From NCBI GenBank assembly GCA_001595945.1, contig LSSI01000057.1, forward strand, positions 1 through 40,906: 40,906 nt of DNA, read 5' to 3'. This document shows positions 7,062 to 15,052 of this stretch, in pieces. The notes beneath the pieces were generated by a model. The model was not told the DNA's origin. It did not search any database and saw only the letters and a program-made list of their open reading frames with translations. Positions within the stretch are counted from its first letter, which is position 1. The number at the start of each line of letters is the position of its first letter. The DNA comes from Thermoplasmatales archaeon SM1-50. Lineage in GTDB: Archaea; Thermoplasmatota; E2; DHVEG-1. The position numbers and the translations under genes are program-made.

Positions 7062-9236
7062 TTAATATCCAAGAAGCTGTCGAAGTAACGGGAATGCGTT
7101 TGGGAATCGCTGGAAAAGTCTTTCTAACAGCTGTAAAAACGTCGACTGATAGGAGAGTGGCATGCTAATTGGCAATGGATCTGACCATTCGCTAAGGACT
7201 CCATGATCATCCTTTGCGACGACTGTAATGTTGTATGTTCCTTTTACAGTCCAGGTTTTCTTCCCAGTAGCAGTCGCTCCACTGCTAAGCGGTCCAATCC
7301 AGCTACTATATGTTCCGTCACCCCAATTGAACATATATGAGATCTTATCTCCCTCAGGGTCAGTTGTCGAGGTGGTATAGGTATATTCCGTATTAACAGC
7401 ACCGGATGTGGGACCATTTGGTATACTTGGTTTTGATGGTGGTTGTGACTGTTCTCCAATTCGTAAGGTTGGGTCGCCAAACGCTATCCATTCCTCTATG
7501 GTTTTATAATCTGATGGTTCCATCGTGGTTTTTATGTAACGGTTCAATGCTCGTGACCATAATTCTCCAAAGGTTTCTGCTTGGTCCAACTTATATGCAC
7601 GGTAGGTGTCCAAACCGATCTTTCCGATTAACCCTTGAGTCACCCCGGTTCCTATGTAACTGTATCCAAGTGCTGTGCATCCAAAGGAACCAATGGCACC
7701 ACCGTTTGAATTGTACACGAAAGCCCAATTAAAACAATTCGAATCACTTGCGAACTTTGAAGTTGAACAGGCTTCGACCGTCACAATCGGTAATTTGTTA
7801 CCATTCGATAATGTGACGATGTCATTGGTGCGAATTCCTCCAGCTGGGGTTGGTACCCATTGGACATGATTATCATGAGGATGAGTTGCCCAGATATTTG
7901 TATTGCCATGTCCGTTGAAATCAACAAAACCACATCCGCTGTTAATAGTGTTTTTGATGTTTGCAACACCAGTTGGTGCAAAAGTGGTTAGTTTCGCATT
8001 GGTAACCCAGAGTTTTTCTGCAACAAAACCAGTCATTAAATCGATGAGTTTCTGATTTGCATATTCGCCCTCATCGATCTTACTTGTATCTTCGAAGGAA
8101 TCCCCACCGACAACAACAAGTTTGGGGAACCAGCTTTGCTGATACCCTGGTGTGTTTTCATAGCCGATAAATTTATTCACACTAGCTGTCACTTGACTTC
8201 CACTTGTTGCTGGTATACGCGTGAGATACACATCTGGGTATAGATCCACGACATCGGTTTTACCTTGCCATTGATATTCTCCAAAAATATTGTTTGCATT
8301 TGAATCCCAACTGCAGAAACTTCCGTTTGCGTGGTAGATATCTGCATAATAAAGATCAGAAACAAAGACCTCAGGTTCTGGTGGATCATTAGAGATAAAT
8401 ACATGTGTGTCTCTAGTTGGGACCTTTGAACTACCACCAACTAAAAGTATACTACCTGTTAGCCAGTTTTCAATAGCATTTTTGATGAAATATTTTATTT
8501 TTTCTTGGCCATCCCGCCCGGTCGCAGGGAAATATGCTCCTGAATAGATATCGTCCAGGCTTACAAATTTAGATGATATCCCTTTGCTTATCTTATGGGT
8601 AATAAGTGGTGCAACTTGACTACTGTATTCAACAGGACCAATCGCAACAAATTGATATTCTTCACGATTTGAAGTTGTCTGGGGCGATGTTACTTCATAA
8701 TCAATGATTACGTCCGCTTCGTTTATCCATTGTATTGTTTTTTCTTTTGGATGGTATTGAATCGGATAAATCTCCACATTAACAATAACATTAATCTCCC
8801 CATTGTAAACCCCACAACCAAGACGATAGTTAAACCAACTTGATGGATGTGGGTCTATCCCATAGTTTATAGGCTCTTCATTTGTTATGCTTGAGGTTTT
8901 CCCTACAGCAGTGTATCGAGGTGTCGGTTCTAAATCTTTTAGAGTTGTCTTCGTTTGAATATCTTTTGGTATGACGATGACACTATGAATAGTTGTTCCA
9001 AATGGAAACGTGTATGTTTCAACATAGCTTGGAAGCATTGGTTTTCCTTGGATCATTAAATTCGAATTAGCTTCTTTTAAAGAAACAGAGGCATAGATAT
9101 TCTTATTTTTAAGTAGTGGTTCTGAAAAATGAAACGTCGATTTTTCTTGTGTATTCTCTGAAGTTTGTTGTGCTACAGCTCCAAGTCCACCAAGGACTAT
9201 TATTGCTATGATGCATAGCGAAATTATTTTCTTCAT
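7062..9236 (-). CDS. Secreted C25 gingipain-like cysteine peptidase with PKD-like domain and FPxxFP tag
   Basis: The 724-residue product begins with a signal peptide (MKKIISL...GLGAVAQ, about 1-23) and a propeptide-like beta region (about 35-190). The peptidase part runs from YQFVAIGPVEY (about 194) to WIAFGDPTLRIGE (about 596). Catalytic residues are His 443 in DFNGHGN and Cys 490 in TVEACSTSKF, matching the C25 dyad; GDPTLR is also typical of the family end. A single PKD-like domain (about 605-693) is followed by the tag QRFPNAFPLLRQLLGY. The ATG at 9236 has an AGGGG site upstream and a TATA-like box at about 9292-9302. Gingipain relatives cleave after Arg or Lys, but the specificity here cannot be read. 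The enzyme should act outside the cell after propeptide removal. Confidence 0.88.
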   Translation of the reverse strand: MKKIISLCIIAIIVLGGLGAVAQQTSENTQEKSTFHFSEPLLKNKNIYASVSLKEANSNLMIQGKPMLPSYVETYTFPFGTTIHSVIVIPKDIQTKTTLKDLEPTPRYTAVGKTSSITNEEPINYGIDPHPSSWFNYRLGCGVYNGEINVIVNVEIYPIQYHPKEKTIQWINEADVIIDYEVTSPQTTSNREEYQFVAIGPVEYSSQVAPLITHKISKGISSKFVSLDDIYSGAYFPATGRDGQEKIKYFIKNAIENWLTGSILLVGGSSKVPTRDTHVFISNDPPEPEVFVSDLYYADIYHANGSFCSWDSNANNIFGEYQWQGKTDVVDLYPDVYLTRIPATSGSQVTASVNKFIGYENTPGYQQSWFPKLVVVGGDSFEDTSKIDEGEYANQKLIDLMTGFVAEKLWVTNAKLTTFAPTGVANIKNTINSGCGFVDFNGHGNTNIWATHPHDNHVQWVPTPAGGIRTNDIVTLSNGNKLPIVTVEACSTSKFASDSNCFNWAFVYNSNGGAIGSFGCTALGYSYIGTGVTQGLIGKIGLDTYRAYKLDQAETFGELWSRALNRYIKTTMEPSDYKTIEEWIAFGDPTLRIGEQSQPPSKPSIPNGPTSGAVNTEYTYTTSTTDPEGDKISYMFNWGDGTYSSWIGPLSSGATATGKKTWTVKGTYNITVVAKDDHGVLSEWSDPLPISMPLSYQSTFLQLLERLFQRFPNAFPLLRQLLGY
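7065..7134 (-). other. C-terminal FPxxFP tag (copy 2)
   Basis: These bases encode the last residues of the C25 peptidase, with LLERLFQ followed by RFPNAFPLLRQLLGY. It follows the PKD-like domain directly through MPLSYQ. Confidence 0.8.
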
Positions 9237-9291
9237 AGATTATTCCCCTATAGTATCACTAATGTTGTTCTCATTTATATTGTTTTTGCGA

Positions 9292-9302
9292 CTATATAAA
9301 AT
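9292..9302 (-). promoter_or_regulatory. TATA-like box of C25 peptidase gene
   Basis: On the minus strand the sequence reads ATTTTATATAG, about 56-66 bp ahead of the ATG at 9236, predicting a leader of roughly 30 bases that includes the AGGGG ribosome site. Confidence 0.4.
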
Positions 9303-9370
9303 TATGTGATAATATAAAAATAAGAATAAAATATGGATAAAGGGAAATTAAAGAGAAAAAAAGAAAATAA

Positions 9371-12300
9371 TTAGTTTGCCACGAGATATCGGAGTAGCGG
9401 GAAGACGGAGGGAAATCGCTCAAAGATCCATTTAAGTATATGTATACATAAGAGTCGTAATGGGGCGACGATGTTCTTTGGCATGGTAATGGGTAATGGG
9501 TCTGACCAGGGGCTTTCCGCACCGGAGTTATCCTTTGCTTTTACTTTGACTGAGGATGATTTGACTGTCCATGTGTGTGTTGTGTTGATGGTGGCACCTG
9601 AGTTGTATGGACCAAGCCAACTACTTGTCGAGCCGTCACCCCAATCCCATTGATACCACACTTGATCTCCATTTGGATCGGTGGTGTTCGTTGAATACGT
9701 GTAGGGGGTATTGAGCTTGCCTGATGTTTCTCCCGTTGGTTTGTTTGGTTTGTTTGGTGGTTGGTTTGGCTGTTGTTGGGTGGTGAAGGTGAACCATGCT
9801 TTTGTATAGACACCGCTGCCGGTGGGGTCTGTGGCGTTTACCCAGACGGTGTAGGTGGTCATGTAGGAGAGTCCGGTGAGTGCGAGTGTTTTGGTTCCAT
9901 TGGATGCGCCGGTGCCGCTGTTGGTTTGTCCGTTGTTGCATTCGATGGTCCAGGAAAATTGATCGCCCTCTGGGTCGTTGATGGGAATACTCCAGGTTAG
10001 GCTTAAGGGTTGGTTGGTTGACCCGTTAGCAGGGGTTGGTGATCCAAACACCGGTGGGAGGCTTGCTTTCGTTGTGAAGATATACCATTTTCTGGTGTGT
10101 TGCCCACTGCCTGTGGGATCTGTTGCGTTAGCCCATACTTTATAGTTCGTTGCATATGCAAGACCTGAAAGCGCAAGTGTTTTCGTCCCATTGATTGCTC
10201 CTGTTCCGCTATTAGTTTGGCCGTTATTGCATTCAATCGTCCAAGAGAATTGATCACCTTCAGGATCATTAATGGGAATACTCCAAGTTAGGCTTAATGG
10301 TTGGTTGGTTGACCCGTTGATTGGTGAGGGTGTTCCAAAGCTTGGTGGGAGATTTGCCTTGGTCGTGAAGGTGTACCATTTTCTATTGAAGATACCACTT
10401 CCTGCAGGAGGATCCGTTGCATTGACCCAGACAGTGTAGGTAGTTGAATAGGTTAGTCCTGTGAGAGTGAGTGTTTTGGTCCCATTAGAGGCTGCAGTGC
10501 CACTATTTGTTTGTCCATTGTTGCATTGGATAGTCCAGGAGAACTGATCACCCTCAGGGTCGTTAATAGGGATGCTCCAAGTAAGAGAAAGCGGGTTGTT
10601 GATTGAACCATTTGTAGGAGATGGCACACCAAAGACAGGTGGAAAGTTGTAGGCACGTGGACAAATAATAACTGCTTGTTCTACGAGTGTATACTGATAA
10701 ATTGAAGTATAGTTCTGTAACCACCATTGATAGGGTAATGAGGGAAGAGGAGAACCAAATCCAACGCTATAGATATCATGGGATACGTTGTTTGCGTCAT
10801 TATGGTCAGTTAATGCAGGATTCTGCACGTCTGCTTCAGGGTCACTGATTGCTATTTTTGAAAGATTAGAGTTTACACCAGCACAGGTGACATAATGACC
10901 TTTCAATCGTAGTTGTTCAGGATAATATTCGGTTCTAAACGCCCAGTCGAAATTAAATGGGACGTTGTTCATCCACCCTTGACCAGGTAGATAGTTATTA
11001 AATGTTGAGAAGTAGAACCATTCGTAATGAGCTGCATCAGGAGGTGGTGTAACTTCTTGTACATCAAAATAGTAGAGTTGATTTGGGACAAGAGGGACAG
11101 AAGGGGTAAAGTGGAATTGGACCCAGGTAGGAACATTCAGAACACCAGGATTAAGAGAGGAACTAGCTATCGGTGCACCACCAAGCTGATTATAAATATT
11201 GATTAAAACAGGACAAGGTGGACCGTTACTAACCAGGGTAATGTTGATAGCATCAAGTTTGTTAACGGCTGGTCTGAAGCTTTGAAAATCCCACCAGCTT
11301 TGCGGTTGAAGGTTATCAGTCGCACTTCCAAAAAGCATTTGCATTTGATCAGGGAGTTTTTCTGTGTCATTGTAAAAACCTAAAAGAAGGATCACGTCTT
11401 GGCATTGTTCGATTTGATCTTCAATGAAGGAAAAGTTCGGAGCGTAATATTTGTTGACCGTAAATATAGGGGATAGGCCTTTATTGATCAGCCAGGATTG
11501 TATAGCATTTTTCATATCAGTGATGTTTGTGGTGCCTTTTGTAGTTGTGTTCATTTGGACTGCGAGATCTTCGATGAGGAAAGGAACGTTTGTTTTTAAA
11601 TGATCGTCACCAACTCCATAGTTTTGTACGAGAGTGAAGTTGTCAACTCCATCACCAGGTTGTCCATTGGGATCATCAAATTTTGAATCGAACCACCAGA
11701 AACAGTTTGCCACAGCTGTTGGCCCGCAGTACGACCATTTTGCGATATCATCTCCTGCAGGTACAGTATTCAGCGCACAGTTCGCCCCTGGTGCGACGAT
11801 AACGTCCCCAGGGTTTACAGCACTGCCAACGGGGATTACTTGGATATCGTCTCCCGCCGCTGCCGTGTTTGCAATACCGTTTCCACCATCCACAATACTT
11901 TTCCATTGATCTTGTCGCTCGTCGAAGTCAGGCATGCCTTTCGGTGCGTAGTTTGAATACGCAGGTTTGTAATACCAACCGGGTTCCTGTGTTGGGTCCA
12001 CCCGAAGCAAATAATCCTCTGTTTCCCCGTCTTCAAATGAACCCTCACCAGTCCAATTCATCGACACCGGTATTTCAGTAATAGAGAAACGCGTCCAGAC
12101 GTACCCGGGGTTAGGTCCGATGGTAAAATTTGGTGGTAAAAGTGCTGAAAGGGGACCAATGTAGAGTGGTGGTACGATGAAGTTGACCAACACATGTTCC
12201 CCTAGGTTTCCCCAAGCTCCGTTCTGGTCCCAATCCATAAGCACGTTCACAAAAGCAGGGAGATACTCTGGATGTCCAGGCATGGTATTATGCACCCAAA

Positions 12301-12778
12301 TGTCCACATTTACACCCCATACTGCGGTTTGGCCTGTAGTCCCAAGGGCGGTACCATTGTATCCCGGAAATGGGACAATAGCAAGTGTGGCATTAATAGT
12401 ATAGGGTTGTGGCATGAGCAGACCTGCGTCGTTATCTTGAAATGTTTCGTCTTGGTCGTAAGGTGGAAAACCTCCAGGACACCATCCCGCGTTACCTTCC
12501 GATTCAAAATCGACGGTCTGGCCAAACCATGCACCAAAGTTGTTGTGTTGAATCCAGGATGCTGGCCCGCATCCAATGCAAGTGGGAAATGCGCCAGTGA
12601 CGCCAGATGCCGGGTAGGCGAAATGATTAGGACCCTCAGGGGCATCACCATAATCACGGTAGTCTCCGAACGGGACATTTTTATTTTGTGTCTGTGTGTT
12701 GTTCCATGCGATAACCGCAGCGGTACTCGAAGTAAATAGCATCATAAAAACTAGCATTGTAATTAGTTTTTTTCTCAT
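9371..12778 (-). CDS. Giant secreted surface protein: GEVED-like domain, C39-like peptidase with inserted module, three FnIII-like repeats, PKD, FPxxFP tag
   Basis: The 1135-residue product has a signal peptide (about 1-24). Residues about 35-260 contain DYGDAPEGP and GSFEDGETEDYLLRV, typical of the GEVED-type surface domain. A papain-fold C39-like domain follows, with SYCGPTAVANC (Cys 351), GHYVTCAGV (His 628) and AISDPEAD (Asp 646). Between Cys and His a beta-rich module of about 135 residues (about 485-622) is inserted; a similar module occurs in the protein at 38689. Three nearly identical FnIII-like repeats follow (each with NDPEGDQFSWTI.CNNGQTNSGT), then a PKD-like domain and the tag ERFPSVFPLLRYLVAN. 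ATG 12778 has a GGAGGA site and a TATA-like box (12813-12824). Likely a surface peptidase or adhesin; C39 relatives cleave leader peptides or peptidoglycan-like links, so the substrate is open. Confidence 0.8.
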   Translation of the reverse strand: MRKKLITMLVFMMLFTSSTAAVIAWNNTQTQNKNVPFGDYRDYGDAPEGPNHFAYPASGVTGAFPTCIGCGPASWIQHNNFGAWFGQTVDFESEGNAGWCPGGFPPYDQDETFQDNDAGLLMPQPYTINATLAIVPFPGYNGTALGTTGQTAVWGVNVDIWVHNTMPGHPEYLPAFVNVLMDWDQNGAWGNLGEHVLVNFIVPPLYIGPLSALLPPNFTIGPNPGYVWTRFSITEIPVSMNWTGEGSFEDGETEDYLLRVDPTQEPGWYYKPAYSNYAPKGMPDFDERQDQWKSIVDGGNGIANTAAAGDDIQVIPVGSAVNPGDVIVAPGANCALNTVPAGDDIAKWSYCGPTAVANCFWWFDSKFDDPNGQPGDGVDNFTLVQNYGVGDDHLKTNVPFLIEDLAVQMNTTTKGTTNITDMKNAIQSWLINKGLSPIFTVNKYYAPNFSFIEDQIEQCQDVILLLGFYNDTEKLPDQMQMLFGSATDNLQPQSWWDFQSFRPAVNKLDAINITLVSNGPPCPVLINIYNQLGGAPIASSSLNPGVLNVPTWVQFHFTPSVPLVPNQLYYFDVQEVTPPPDAAHYEWFYFSTFNNYLPGQGWMNNVPFNFDWAFRTEYYPEQLRLKGHYVTCAGVNSNLSKIAISDPEADVQNPALTDHNDANNVSHDIYSVGFGSPLPSLPYQWWLQNYTSIYQYTLVEQAVIICPRAYNFPPVFGVPSPTNGSINNPLSLTWSIPINDPEGDQFSWTIQCNNGQTNSGTAASNGTKTLTLTGLTYSTTYTVWVNATDPPAGSGIFNRKWYTFTTKANLPPSFGTPSPINGSTNQPLSLTWSIPINDPEGDQFSWTIECNNGQTNSGTGAINGTKTLALSGLAYATNYKVWANATDPTGSGQHTRKWYIFTTKASLPPVFGSPTPANGSTNQPLSLTWSIPINDPEGDQFSWTIECNNGQTNSGTGASNGTKTLALTGLSYMTTYTVWVNATDPTGSGVYTKAWFTFTTQQQPNQPPNKPNKPTGETSGKLNTPYTYSTNTTDPNGDQVWYQWDWGDGSTSSWLGPYNSGATINTTHTWTVKSSSVKVKAKDNSGAESPWSDPLPITMPKNIVAPLRLLCIHILKWIFERFPSVFPLLRYLVAN
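9374..9445 (-). other. C-terminal FPxxFP tag (copy 3)
   Basis: These codons encode the last 24 residues of the giant surface protein, ending ERFPSVFPLLRYLVAN. The last residues (VAN instead of LGY) are the most divergent of the four copies. Confidence 0.7.
9780..10650 (-). repeat. Three tandem FnIII-like repeats of about 290 bp
   Basis: Units begin near 9781, 10072 and 10362 on the plus-strand coordinate and encode almost the same 95-residue domain, each closing with a W.TFTT or W.IFTT strand. The first unit in protein order has a two-residue extension (DPPAGSG against DPTGSG). The DNA similarity is high enough to suggest recent duplication or gene conversion. Confidence 0.8.
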
Positions 12779-12812
12779 GATAAATTCCTCCGCTCATATT
12801 GTTATCACTGTT

Positions 12813-12824
12813 CACATATAAAAA
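12813..12824 (-). promoter_or_regulatory. TATA-like box of the giant surface protein gene
   Basis: On the minus strand the sequence reads TTTTTATATGTG, followed about 20-30 bp later by the GCGGAGGAA ribosome site and ATG 12778. The remaining bases to 13030 are AT-rich and show no gene. Confidence 0.45.
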
Positions 12825-13030
12825 TATAACCAATCTTAATTGTAACATATGTAAAAAAATGATTATTTCATCTTTTTTTTACAAATTTTTTTCAAAAACG
12901 CATCAGCAATCATCAATGGCTTATTTCACAAAGTTGATAAAGATGAATCTAGGGATGATGGCAGCATAGATGAAAATAAGAAAAAACGTAGTTATCACAT
13001 TACTATTCATTTCAAAGGCATATTAATTGT

Positions 13031-13963
13031 TTATACGTATTTAATTAAGGAGGACGATTTTTTCATATGTACAATTAATAACCCCCCAATTACAAGTATG
13101 CCACCATAAATAAACAACCAGGTAATCCGTTCACCAAACAAAACAGCGCTAATAATTGTAGAAAGTACAGGGATAAAATACAGAAACACGCTGATCTCAG
13201 AAGCAGATCTTACCTCAAGGGCGACATACCATAGGACATACCCCACCACTGTTGGTAGCAGTGCCAGGAAAAGCACTGCACCCCACCCTCGCAACGAAAG
13301 AATTGCAACATCAGCGAAAAAAGATGAGGAAAGAAACGGAAGAAGACCCAAACTACCAAGTAGAAACGCATACACGGTTAATGACAATGCAGAATAGCGC
13401 TGTAACAACCTCTTGCCAGCAATCGTGTATCCTGCACCAACAAAAGCAGAAATCAATACAGTCACAGCTGCGGAAAAATACGACATTGCAAATGGATCAC
13501 CTGAAGAACCAGTTAAAGAAATAATAACGACTCCGGTAAGAGACACTAACACACCAACAGCGATGCTCTTCGTAATCTTTTCCTTTAGAAATATAGCTGC
13601 GAAAACCACGGTGAAAATCGGAATGGTCGCAATGATTAGGCTTGCAGCAGAAGCAGAGAGATACACTTCTCCGTAGTTCAGCCCAAGATGATACACGACG
13701 ATACCAAAGAATCCTAACAAAAAAATTGATCCAATATCTTTTTTCTGCAACGGAGTGAATTTCTTTGGAGCAACCAGAAGAAACAGAAGGAATACAACGC
13801 AAACCACAAAAAGACGCAGAATTGTCAGATTCACAGAGCTTAGCTCCTCAAGACCGATTTTAATAAACGGGAAAGCAAACGCCCAGAAAATGATTGGAAG
13901 AAGAATTATTATATAAAAATATCGTTTCGCAAACGCCGATTGTTTTTCCTTCGTTGTTGACAT
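13031..13963 (-). CDS. EamA/DMT-family transporter
   Basis: The 310-residue product has about ten membrane helices in two similar halves, the layout of EamA-type drug/metabolite transporters. Family marks are IFWAFAFPFIKIGL near the start, NLTILRLF, LSASAASLIIATIPIFTVVFAAIFLKEKI at the end of the first half, and SAVLFGERITWLFIYGGILVIGGLLIV at the end of the second. These proteins move metabolites, often amino acids, across the cytoplasmic membrane; substrate cannot be predicted. No Shine-Dalgarno is seen, and a TATA-like ATTTTAAATAA at about 13991-14001 suggests a short leader. The nitroreductase gene ends 49 bp upstream and may be partly co-transcribed. Confidence 0.85.
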   Translation of the reverse strand: MSTTKEKQSAFAKRYFYIIILLPIIFWAFAFPFIKIGLEELSSVNLTILRLFVVCVVFLLFLLVAPKKFTPLQKKDIGSIFLLGFFGIVVYHLGLNYGEVYLSASAASLIIATIPIFTVVFAAIFLKEKITKSIAVGVLVSLTGVVIISLTGSSGDPFAMSYFSAAVTVLISAFVGAGYTIAGKRLLQRYSALSLTVYAFLLGSLGLLPFLSSSFFADVAILSLRGWGAVLFLALLPTVVGYVLWYVALEVRSASEISVFLYFIPVLSTIISAVLFGERITWLFIYGGILVIGGLLIVHMKKSSSLIKYV

Positions 13964-14012
13964 AGTTGATAGGGGACAAGAAAAACTAGTTATTTAAAAT
14001 CATAGGAAAAAG

Positions 14013-14555
14013 TTACCAATGCTCGTAATGAACGATTTCCTTAAGCGTCTTTCTTTTTTTTGCTCGTATCAGAGTCTTGGAAATCTGCTTAACAACCCCT
14101 TTCTGAGCTACAGGATATCCAAGCGGTGTCAACGCTATGATACGAATCCGACGAGGAATTTCAAGAAGCTTTTTTAGCTTATCCTCAGAAAAACCAGCGA
14201 CCCAGCACGTGCCTAGCCCGACATCTGTTGCCGCAAGAATCAAATGTTCAAACGCTATCGAGGAATCCAAGGTATAGTAATCAATAGAATTATTTGTCAT
14301 ACTTACTGTGGGATCAGCACAACAAACAATTACGACTGGTGCTGTTTTCAACCAGCGATTAATCACACTTGTTTTTGCAATTTGTGCGATGATTTCTTTG
14401 TTTTTGATAATAATGAATCGCCAGCATTGCTTATTGATTCCAGATGGTGCAAGCCATGCACATTCTAAAACATAGTCAATCTTCTCCTCTTCAACAGATT
14501 TTTCACTATAGTCACGAATACTTGTCCTAGCGTGAATCACATCAATGAACTCCAT
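14013..14555 (-). CDS. Nitroreductase-family FMN oxidoreductase
   Basis: The 180-residue product matches the nitroreductase fold: HARTSIRDYSEKSV at the start (FMN phosphate-binding Arg-Ser-Arg region), LAPSGINKQCWRFIII, a dimer helix DSSIAFEHLILAATDVGLGTCWVAGF and IIALTPLGYP near the end. The length is typical. Such enzymes use NAD(P)H to reduce nitro groups, quinones or flavins in the cytoplasm. A GAGGA ribosome site lies just upstream of ATG 14555. The real substrate is unknown. Confidence 0.87.
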   Translation of the reverse strand: MEFIDVIHARTSIRDYSEKSVEEEKIDYVLECAWLAPSGINKQCWRFIIIKNKEIIAQIAKTSVINRWLKTAPVVIVCCADPTVSMTNNSIDYYTLDSSIAFEHLILAATDVGLGTCWVAGFSEDKLKKLLEIPRRIRIIALTPLGYPVAQKGVVKQISKTLIRAKKRKTLKEIVHYEHW

Positions 14556-14626
14556 GAAACTTCCTCATATGGTTTTTTTTAAAAGGAATAACAAATTAAA
14601 TAATATAAAAGCTGTGATCTAAATGA

Positions 14627-14637
14627 ATAGATATATA
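14627..14637 (+). promoter_or_regulatory. TATA-like box of small coiled protein gene
   Basis: GATATATAGAT lies about 50 bp ahead of ATG 14685, giving a short leader that contains the GGGGAG ribosome site (about 14674-14679). Confidence 0.4.
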
Positions 14638-14684
14638 GATAAAGGAGAAAATTATTCAATGAGATTTAACACGGGGAGAAAAAA

Positions 14685-14942
14685 ATGCTAAAAACCTATG
14701 TGATATGGTGGCATAGCAAATTCATTGATGAAATTAATAGGGACATAACTACAATAAAAGCGATTATTGAAAACACAAAGAAAACCTTAGAACCTCTTGA
14801 GAAGCTCAAACAATTGGAAGAAAAAGGAAAAATCAAGGTCAAACCGACTGGATCGTTAAACCCACTTTATATTGAGATCAATGATCCTGCAGTTGAACCT
14901 GATGTTGCTAATAATCCACTGGTAGAAACCCTGTATGAATAA
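14685..14942 (+). CDS. Small helical protein of unknown function
   Basis: The 85-residue product starts MLKTYVIWWHSKFIDEI, then has a Lys/Glu-rich helix of about 45 residues that could form a coiled coil (KKTLEPLEKLKQLEEKGK), and an acidic Pro-containing tail ending in PLVETLYE. There is no signal peptide. GGGGAG six bases before the ATG and the TATA-like box support expression. I recognise no family. Confidence 0.6.
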   Translation: MLKTYVIWWHSKFIDEINRDITTIKAIIENTKKTLEPLEKLKQLEEKGKIKVKPTGSLNPLYIEINDPAVEPDVANNPLVETLYE

Positions 14943-15052
14943 ACAGGTGTTTTCATAGAAGCCTCAAAACAGAAAAGATGATAAAAAAATATCGAGGAGG
15001 AGCCAGATATGGCACCTCATCTCTGTCTGAACACAATGGGGTAAAGTATAGC

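Noticed and set aside
6860-7072. Minus-strand frame opposite the small basic protein gene
   Set aside because: It is antisense to a frame with a well-placed TATA-like box and has no features of its own.
9780-10650. Tandem repeats as a CRISPR-like or other noncoding array
   Set aside because: The repeats are in frame, encode FnIII-like domains and have no short unique spacers. No CRISPR array is seen in the window.
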